Assembly: GCA_035048815.1 (NCBI GenBank)
Contig: JAUCBN010000011.1
Span: 12,239,501 to 12,303,500 of the forward strand
Length of the DNA: 64,000 bases
Direction: 5' to 3'
Origin: Abelmoschus esculentus
Taxonomy: Eukaryota; Streptophyta; Magnoliopsida; Malvales; Malvaceae
Below the pieces are notes generated by a model. The model saw only the letters and a program-made list of their open reading frames with translations. It did not search any database and had not been told where the DNA came from. Below, one piece after another: positions 59,890 to 64,000 of this stretch. The position numbers and the translations under genes were made by a program. The first letter of the stretch is position 1, and each line of letters starts with the position of its first letter.

Positions 59890-60440
59890 TAATGTGTGGA
59901 ATGTACAAAAGGTCTGACAGGTGTTCCACAGTTGATGCAGATATCATTCTTAAGTGTCTGATAGTGAATACGGATTTATATATTTTGATATGGGGAAATA
60001 ATTCGAATGGCACCTACTCGACACGATCGAAGTATACATGATTGATGAGACAATTTCTTGATCATGTGACACCGTCAAAACTTTGATATACTTCATCAAT
60101 ACTTAAGGTTCTTCTGAAAATTTGGATCTTCATTTGGCGTGTTGCGCATAAAGCTTTACCGGTGAATTCTAGATTGAGTATCCACAGTTCCTCCGATGGC
60201 ATATGCTTTTTCTACAATAAAAAATTAGAGATTATGGTCCATGCCCTTTGAGATTGTTCAGCTACTTGGGATATTCACATTATATTTTATTTATTAGGTT
60301 GTGCTTTATCTAACTTATCACAATCTTGTTTGGAATGTTCAGAACATTGTGCAACAATTCTTTCGAAGGATAAGTTTGTTGGATTTATTGTGTTTCTTTG
60401 GAATACTTAGAATCGGCAAAATAATTTGATCCATAACAAT
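59890..60440 (+). pseudogene. LINE ORF2 remnant: zf-RVT region
   Basis: Plus-strand pieces: WNVQKV, then DADIILKCLIVNTDLYILIW and GNNSNGTYSTRSKYT (the linker before the zinc-binding domain), then KIWIFIWRVAHKALPVNSRL and, in another frame, DCSATWDIH and an RNxL-like block near 60415. This is the reverse-transcriptase zinc-binding domain of plant LINEs. Frameshifts and stops are present; RT and endonuclease are absent. Confidence 0.75.
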
Positions 60441-61311
60441 AACCTACAATTGACTTTCCTTATTGTGGAGAATGCCCAACACTTACACAAGGATTTCAAT
60501 CATGCTATTACTTCTGTAATACCCTCCATCCGGTGTCATATTAAACCTCCGACCCACAACTCTTATTTTAAAAATTCGGTTTCAAAGCCCAAAATATCAA
60601 ATCCAAATCCAAAAACCATAACAATTCCATTTAAATTCAAATCCGAAGCGAAATATAAATCCAAGTAATTCCAAATAGTTAGAGCTCCATTTAGTATAAA
60701 CCATAAAATATTTGACTCGATCAAGTTTAAATAAGAGTTATAAAAGATAATATAGGGTTGGACAAGTACTAGCACATTACATCAATTAACTTAAACTCTG
60801 ACACTAAGTCGATGCTGAGATCCAACCTCGATGGTGCCCCTCCGATCCTCGACTTCACCAACCAACGCACGAAAACAATTTCGAAACGCTGAGCTACAGA
60901 GCTTCAGTGGTTTCACCACCACTCAACCAACATCACACATATCATGAATAAAGCATAGTGTAGTTATTAATTTTATCCGGAGATAAAAATCAATTTTAAT
61001 TTTATTCTCAATTAACAGGCTTGTAATTATTAAAAAAATAGAAATATTACTATGCATATTATACTTAATCTTCGTTTTAATTTGGGTTCAATGTAAGTAT
61101 TCCTTTTATTATTTTATCTCTTATTATCTTTTTCTCTTACTTTATTAGTAATTAGTATATCCTTTTACCTATCGTCTTGAAAACTCTAAAAAAATATTAT
61201 ATATATTATGTTTACTTATTATTACCACAAAAAATTATATAGTATATAGGTATTATTTTATTTCATCTTGTTATCTTAGTTGATATTTTTAATTAATTTC
61301 AATTTCAGTTT

Positions 61312-61313
<2 letters not shown>
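60441..61313. other. Gene-free DNA with a possible gypsy LTR start
   Basis: 'tgtaataccctccatccggt' at about 60515 resembles the TGTAACACCC start of large gypsy LTRs, but no matching end was found. The 80-codon frame at 60426-60668 is not recognised. Confidence 0.3.

Positions 61314-61346
<33 letters not shown>
61314..61346. repeat. (TTA)n microsatellite
   Basis: About eleven uninterrupted ATT/TTA units. Confidence 0.95.
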
Positions 61347-61348
<2 letters not shown>

Positions 61349-63819
61349 ACTAGATTAAATAAAATCCAAAATCCTTAGTTAAATAAATAAAACCCAAAGT
61401 TTATTATTAATAGAGTCCAATACAAATAATTATAACACAAAATAATTAATATTACAAGCCCATTTTTAGCCCACCAACATCATCCCAATCGGACAACCTA
61501 AAACCCTAACTGATTCTATGTCTTCTGCACAACTGATTGGTGACCGTTGGATTTGATCTAAATCCAATGGTCCAGATGGAAGCTAAGGAGCCTTTTGGAG
61601 CATACACGTACCGACACGCCTGACGCTTCGGAGTCTCACGCGTGCGTGTGGCACATGCGTATCTCTTCGGATACTCATCAGTCCGTCCATCTCCCTTCGC
61701 CAGCGATGACGACTATTCCGATGTCTTCTCCGACCAACCCTCGTACGAGACGCATACAAAAAAACAAAGACACAATGTCAGATTCGTACAATTCCAAAGA
61801 GGATCAACCAAAATGGCAAAACAAACAAATTTCCAGCAAAATTTGTACGAAATCGGCCAATAAATTCCAAAAGATATTCAACAAAAAGGTAGAGAATTTC
61901 AGAAGAGCAAAACAAAAATATCAACAGAGCAACCAATAATAATTCAGGTTTCTTTTTTCAGTTTTCTATAATCAATCGGTTATAAAAAAACTGAAATCAG
62001 ATGTAAAGGGACTTTTTCCCCCTATTTTCGAATCAATGCAACAAGTTTTCTGAGGTATATATTCTATTTTTGGGTTTTCTTTCCACATGCAATAGAAAAG
62101 TAGGGAGTTTTAGGGTTCGAGTTTTACCTTTCGAGTTTCTCCTTTCACCAGAAATAATCCTCACGTCTTCGGGCTGTTGTTTGTGAGCCAAAAGGAGAGG
62201 AGAATCTCGTCTTTGTTCTGTTTCTTCCTTCTTTTATTCCTCGAATAAAAAGGGGTTTCTGTTTTCTTAAACGAATAAAAAAAGGTTTCTTTTCTTCTTA
62301 CATCGATTCAAAAAATGAGAGATTTTTGGTTATTTATCGAAAGATTTTTTAAAGAATTTTGTTTTCTAGGTGTTTGGGGTTCGAAAGCAAGTAAGAAAGG
62401 CGGTTTCTGGATTTCCTCACGTTGGTTTCTGGAAACGATGAAGGTTTCTGGGTTTGGGAGGATGAACACTATGAATGTTCATCCAAAATCCAGAGCATAT
62501 GAAGGCTCTTTGGTTCGATAAAAAATATTTGGAAAGGGTGTTTAAATTAATTTTTGTTTAACTTATATATTAAGGCCCCTAAATGAAAATAGGTTATTCG
62601 CGTCAATAAATTCCTCCGTGTGAGAGAACTCTTTCTGCTACCCTTGAAACTTTGTTTCGTTTTTATTTTGGTTACCAGGTCAAATAATCAATTTTCTTCT
62701 CTTTTAATTTGGCCCCATAAAGCTTTTTTTTTTAATTTGGTCCTAATCTCATCATGAATTGGATATTTAATTTTGTTTTTCTCGTATTTTGGTCACCAAA
62801 TTTAATTTATTTTCTTATTTTCTTCTGATTTAACCTTACAATTTTTTAATCTATTTTCTAGAAACTTTTATTCCTCTCCTTAACCTTAATACATACTTAT
62901 TTCTTTATTTTAATATTTTTTTGAGTATATTTTTATTTTGGTCTCATATGACATACATTATATTTGTGTTATTAAATATTAATTTACATTATGAACATGA
63001 TATTACATTATTGCATTTTTATTTTTTGCGTTTTATTATGTTCTTGTGTATATATCTTATTGCTTTTTTTATCATGTAATTATTTGTTTTCTTTTTATTA
63101 ATGTTTAATTTGTTCAAGCTTACATCCAATACTAATTAATCTAATGTGAAGTCTCTTTATTCGGTCGTAATGGGTTCGACACCAGGCGTAGTGGTGGTGT
63201 ATGCGTTTTACCTTCGAATAAAGATACAATTAAAACAAATTTGAATTTTTAAACAAATATTAATTTAATGCAACTTTAAATCGGAAATTCTAAAATTAAT
63301 TAACCGGTTATTTTGTAAAGGTGCCAATTTTAGGGCGATTTTAAACGCTAAAATCGTTTTTAGTCGTAACCGACTCTCGAACCCGTTTTTTTCGAATCTC
63401 TAGTTTTATGATGTCCGGTCGACCAAAGTGACCGGTGACGACTCAATTTTCAATTATTTTTCAATTTTTTAAACTATTTTTTAATCTTTTTCCAAACTTT
63501 TTTATAATCCTTGTCGATCATGGTCAATTATTTTTCAACTTATCTAAAATCCCTAATTTTTAACCCTAATTCTCAAATTTCAAATTAAGTCCAAATTTTT
63601 TAATTTTGAGAAAAATTTTAAATTCTATTTTCAATTTTCAAGACTTATTATTTAAAAATTTATTTTTAATTAGCGAGATAGTCGCTACACAGAGCAATAC
63701 ATGTAATATCATGCATGATATGATGACGCAACCATAATCGCCTAAACATATGGCATCATGAATATATACTATCGCACACAACATATATATGTCAAAACAA
63801 AACCACAACCACAAAGTAG
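61347..63819 (+). other. Tat-like LTR/leader DNA, no intact gene
   Basis: At 63365-63440 the blocks 'cgtaaccgactctcgaaccc' and 'ccaaagtgaccggtgacgac' match, in the same order, the minus strand of 21050-20945. The second resembles the LTR-end/primer-site junction of Tat/Ogre-type elements (normally TGGCGACTC). Upstream, 61440-62560 has a less AT-rich, leader-like composition with small open frames (61595-61939, 62315-62521) that match no family I know. Element borders were not found. Confidence 0.35.
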
Positions 63820-64000
63820 TGAGGCTCGCATCCACACAATATCGGAATCTTCCACTAAGAGTGAGGCCCACGTCCACAGAACATCGAGATCCTACACTCA
63901 AGGATTGAGGCCCACATCCACACAACATCAGGATCCTCTAATCCCATGCTTGGAATGCCTCATTGAGCATATTCGATTGAGGCTCGCATCCACACAACAT
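63820..64000. repeat. Tandem repeat running off the right edge
   Basis: Units begin 'gaggctcgcatccacacaat' or 'gaggcccacatccacacaac' at about 63822, 63865, 63907 and 63980, followed by 'atcgggatcctacactca'-like sequence. Spacing is irregular (43, 42 and 73). It resembles arrays inside long gypsy LTRs. A 96-codon minus-strand frame across it is a by-product. Confidence 0.7.

Noticed and set aside
61595..61939. 114-codon ORF, possible gene
   Set aside because: Low-complexity Lys/Gln/Ser-rich translation without a recognised domain, in probable LTR/leader DNA.
63638..63928. 96-codon minus-strand ORF with Cys/Gly repeats
   Set aside because: A translation of the terminal tandem repeat.
1..64000. 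tRNA, rRNA or snRNA genes
   Set aside because: None was recognised by eye. Only primer-site complements of tRNA-Met and tRNA-Asp were seen, inside retrotransposons. A tRNAscan run would be decisive.

Overview
The window looks like a repeat-rich euchromatic stretch of a flowering-plant (eudicot) nuclear genome. The evidence is two GT-AG intron-containing plant genes, Athila-type Ty3/gypsy and Ty1/copia LTR elements, plant LINEs and very AT-rich intergenic DNA. Several repeat families resemble those I associate with cotton (Gossypium, Malvaceae), but that assignment is from memory and tentative. No prokaryotic or organellar features were seen.

Layout. 1-4152: right part of an Athila-like gypsy element with a decayed env-region ORF and 3' LTR. 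4153-5770: AT-rich DNA with palindromes, a dispersed repeat and a fold-back element. 5770-15120: a 5'-truncated, minus-strand LINE. Inside its RNase H domain sits a complete but coding-dead minus-strand copia element (6151-11976, 5-bp target duplication GAATA). 15602-19117: probable 3.5-kb solo gypsy LTR. 19118-21548: decayed Tat-like LTR/UTR DNA. 21549-22955: minus-strand Athila-type solo LTR. 23822-24990: about 22 units of a 54-bp tandem repeat. 25140-35015: a minus-strand copia element with decayed gag, protease, integrase, RT and RNase H. Its right LTR was later split by a 5.3-kb non-autonomous Athila-like element (29645-34960, TSD AGTAA). 37640-39260: another copia pol remnant, plus strand.

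Gene island, 39974-53968. Both genes are on the minus strand. The first is a complete 23-exon gene for an SRFR1-like TPR protein (39974-49023, 1104 residues, every exon junction in frame), a family known as a negative regulator of effector-triggered immunity. The second is a 4-exon clade D-like PP2C phosphatase gene (52018-53968, 367 residues) that lacks the normally invariant Asp of the catalytic Ser-Asp-Gly motif. No LTR element interrupts this 14-kb island.

54000-64000: gene-free, AT-rich DNA with a degenerate interstitial telomere-like array (about 55690-56150), a MITE-like element, a LINE zinc-binding-domain remnant (59890-60440), microsatellites, a Tat-like LTR end and a short tandem array running off the right edge.

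The most notable observations are the PP2C active-site deletion, a 35-bp tandem duplication that copies an SRFR1 splice donor, the long 54-bp array, and two nested insertions whose order can be read from intact target duplications.
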